Of a DNA stretch of 18,451 bases, positions 15,846 to 18,451 are shown piece after piece. The translations under genes and the position numbers were made by a program. Under the pieces are notes generated by a model. That model was not told the DNA's origin, searched no databases, and saw only the letters and a list, made by a program, of their open reading frames with translations. Source of the stretch: Diplocarpon mali (Eukaryota; Ascomycota; Leotiomycetes; Helotiales; Drepanopezizaceae). The stretch lies in the NCBI GenBank assembly GCA_024741835.1, contig JAENRP010000563.1, forward strand, positions 1-18,451. The letters are read 5' to 3'. Each line of letters starts with the position of its first letter. Position 1 is the first letter of the stretch.

Positions 15846-18451
15846 CCTTAAGCTTACTAAGCCCCTACTATCTTCTGCAACCTTAGTATATCTTTAAATG
15901 CTTCGAACTTTGCAACCATTTTTAATAGCTTTATAAATCCATCTACTACTATTTAATTAGTTAGGATATAGGTAATTAATAACTTATTCTTTATAATAAG
16001 GTCGTAGATAAAGTAGTAAGTAATATTAATATATTTCAATCGCTTATATAAATATAAATTCTTTATAAGTGCAATCGCTTTTATATTATTTACTTAAAGA
16101 TTAATATAATTCCTATCTTATCTAATATACTTAGCGAAACCTATATCTTTTAGAACTTAGGCGATTTATAATCCTTATTTACAATTTAATAATATTAATA
16201 TATATTCGGCCTTAATGCTTGCAGTAGCTACTAATTTCTACTTCCTACTTCCTTATAATATAGGTCTATTATATAATACTACTATGCTTTTAAATATACT
16301 TTTCCAACCTTTTATATTTGCCCAATTGGAATCGGTATATACCTTAAGCTTTACACTTATATATTTTATTAATCTATATCTCACCTTTTATATAATTATT
16401 AATTAAAAGTACCTTTTAAGTCGCTTGATTGCATTTTCATATCAAATTATCAGATCCTTTAAGTTCTGACTAAATTACCTAGTAATAAAGGCGATATCTG
16501 GTCTTATATATACTATAGTATATATAATCACTTTAATATCTTATTAGTACTTCTTCAGATCTCCTCTTTACTTATTTTCATTAGTAGGCTTTAACTTATC
16601 ATACTTTCCTTTAATTAGAGTACGCTTTAGCTTAAAGTTAAGAGTATAAGTAGAGAGTCCTATTTAATCTAGGATCTTCTTAATATACTATTCTTAATCT
16701 AACTAGAGTTCTTAAGTAGAGCAGTTTCTTATAATACAAATGCTAAGGATCTTATAAATTCCCCTTAGATCCTTAGTATTAAAACATTTCCGAATTATTA
16801 TAAAGAACCAATCTAATTAAGTAGTTGTTTTCGCAGCTATAGTAATATTATTAATATATAGTAGTAATTTAATTCTATACTTAACATAAGTAAATAAATA
16901 AGGGTTAGCTAAGCTTTAAACGAATCCTATTTCTATTAAAGTAGAGCTATATAAAAGGTTTTAATTATAAGCTGATTGTTTAAGCTTATAGATACTGCGA
17001 AGTATATAAAGAGAGTGGCTAGCATATATAGGAATACTATTAGGTTAGAAGAGAAAAATCCGTTCCTTTATAATCGCTTTAGTAAATGCATTTTTAATAT
17101 TATACTATCTATATTTAAGGTCCTTAGCAGCTACTATTACTATAAATATGCAAAGGGTATCTATATGAACTATCGGCGCAAATATATCGAAGTAGTCTTC
17201 TCTATACTATTAAAAGAAGCCCTTAGCTATAAGCCTTGCCTTATAATGTTTTAAGGTCCTATTTATATATATCTTAATTATAAAGACCTACTTTATTAAT
17301 ACTAGGTTCACATCCTTTAGCATTAGTTCCTCTATCTATATACTATTTGTAATAAAAGAGCTTATCTCCTCTTAGATTGCCTTACTCTATACTACTCTAT
17401 TCTTTAGATTATTAACAACTTTATTATATATCTTTAAAAGAGAGATTTTTATTATTCCCTTAATAGTTAAAAACGCATTATCTTTATCAAAGCTCTATTA
17501 AAGTTCAAGCTTATAAATCCTATGCGCTATTATAGCCTAGATATACTTAAACTTACGTTTATCTAAGGTATCTTTTAGTTTTAAGTCTCTATTCCTTTTC
17601 AAAGACGTAGGTTTAGCTATAGGTTTTATAGGCTTATTATCTAAGGAACCGCTTTCTAATAGTAGAGGCTTATTATTACTTATACCTATTTTAAGAATAT
17701 CCTTTACCTTAAGTACTTTAATTAAAGGGATAATAATATTAAAGTTATTTTATACTTTAAGCAGTTTGCAAATAATAGGAATAGTCTATTTAGCCTTTAG
17801 GCAATTAATAGGTCGTCGATCAATAGGTACGCTTAATATACCTAAGTTAAAAGAAAGGGGTTATTAGTTCGGCTTAATAGTATTACTATTAAGTAGTATA
17901 CCTTGCGAATCTCTAAGTATATAAAGCTTTAAGGATAGCTCCTCCTTATTTTAAGATTTGTCAAACTCAACTACTAAGGATATAATTACTTACCTTAGAT
18001 CTAGCGTATATACTATTTATTACTTTATTATTTATTTAATATACTTAATAAATATATATTCTCTACTTTAATCTATTAGCTTCTTACTCTTTATATCTAT
18101 AGGCTAGGACTTCAAGCTAATATAAGAGTAGTAAACGCTTTTAAAGACGCAGATATAGTCTAAGCTTAATTTCTATTTAAAATATACTTTATATAGCGAT
18201 ATTCAAGTGCTATTAACTATTAGTCTACTACCTATTCTATTTCGTAGGTATACGTTTGCCTTAACCGCAAGGTTCTAGAATTCTAATAGTAAGTTAATAT
18301 CTTATAATAAAGCGCAATAGTCAATCTTTACTTATTAGATGCTTCGCTTAATAATACTATTTTAATAAGAACCTTTGTATATTATAATTAGTTTATAATA
18401 AACTCCTTATTTTACCTATTTATTAAGCTTTACCCTAATCTTTAATATATT
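15846..18451 (-). pseudogene. Copia Pol C-terminal part (element 2), RIP-inactivated
   Basis: On the minus strand the visible domains are integrase (about 18000-18451, cut by the window edge), reverse transcriptase (about 16620-17460) and RNase H (about 15850-16610). The RT box at 16847-16858 reads Y-I-N-N, both catalytic Asp codons having become AAT. RNase H keeps S-R-K-Q-K-x-V-A-T and A-E-Y near 16203-16250. Plus-strand open frames of 63 and 92 codons at 16215-16406 and 16976-17254 are antisense shadows of these domains and are not genes. Confidence 0.88.

Larger units (their letters stand above)
15362..18451 (-). mobile_element. Copia element 2, 3' part (3' LTR to integrase)
   Basis: This is a third Copia copy on the minus strand, aligned with 1924-4952 at an offset of 13499-13501. 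It holds a complete 3' LTR, polypurine tract, 3' tandem repeat, RNase H, RT and part of the integrase, and runs off the right edge. Differences from element 1 are mostly C/T and G/A. Confidence 0.92.

Noticed and set aside
16215..16406. 63-codon plus-strand open frame
   Set aside because: Antisense to the Copia RNase H (A-E-Y and S-R-K-Q-K motifs on the minus strand).
16976..17254. 92-codon plus-strand open frame
   Set aside because: Antisense to the Copia reverse transcriptase; the homologous region in element 1 (3480-3755) is not open.
1..18451. Mitochondrial or bacterial AT-rich DNA
   Set aside because: Nested LTR retrotransposons with C to T and G to A decay and TpA excess point to a fungal nuclear genome with RIP. 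No mitochondrial genes or tRNAs are seen.

Overview
The window looks like a transposon graveyard from a filamentous ascomycete fungus (Pezizomycotina). No host gene, rRNA, tRNA or CRISPR array could be supported. The DNA is strongly AT-rich and full of TpA. Repeat copies differ mainly by C/T and G/A changes, and long coding frames are broken by TAA/TAG at former Gln and Trp codons. This is the signature of repeat-induced point mutation (RIP). The organism assignment is inferred from RIP plus the two element families; no species can be named.

Two LTR retrotransposon families explain nearly every base, and all their coding is on the minus strand. The first is a Ty1/Copia element of about 6.13 kb with 193-195 bp LTRs (RIPed TG..CA ends), a primer-binding site matching the anticodon arm of initiator tRNA-Met, and one continuous Gag-PR-IN-RT-RNase H frame. 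It is present three times: element 0 (1-1923, 5' part only), element 1 (1924-8054, nearly complete) and element 2 (15362-18451, 3' part only). The second is a Ty3/Gypsy chromovirus with LTRs of about 241-252 bp, a CCHC Gag, PR-RT-RH-IN in one 1372-codon frame and a C-terminal chromodomain. It is present as a pol half (10971-15361) and a gag half (8055-10901), lying in the wrong order for a single element.

Layout on the + axis: 1-1923 Copia 0 (protease start, gag, leader, 5' LTR); 1924-8054 Copia 1 (truncated 3' LTR, RNase H, RT, integrase, minisatellite, protease, gag, leader, 5' LTR); 8055-10901 Gypsy gag half, interrupted at 8143-8391 by a solo Gypsy LTR in opposite orientation that is hardly RIPed; 10902-10970 a 69 bp Copia RNase H sliver; 10971-15361 Gypsy pol half; 15362-18451 Copia 2.

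The two Gypsy halves meet exactly at the Gypsy protease active site. Each abuts a Copia LTR end, and the flanking 5-mers agree (AGCTT at 8055-8059, AGCTC at 15357-15361, one RIP-type change). The simplest reading is that one Copia insertion into the Gypsy protease was duplicated together with its host, giving a tandem array of a nested composite. I found no convincing new functional system. The most unusual signal is a short coding minisatellite motif shared, in the same reading frame, by the otherwise unrelated Copia and Gypsy elements.
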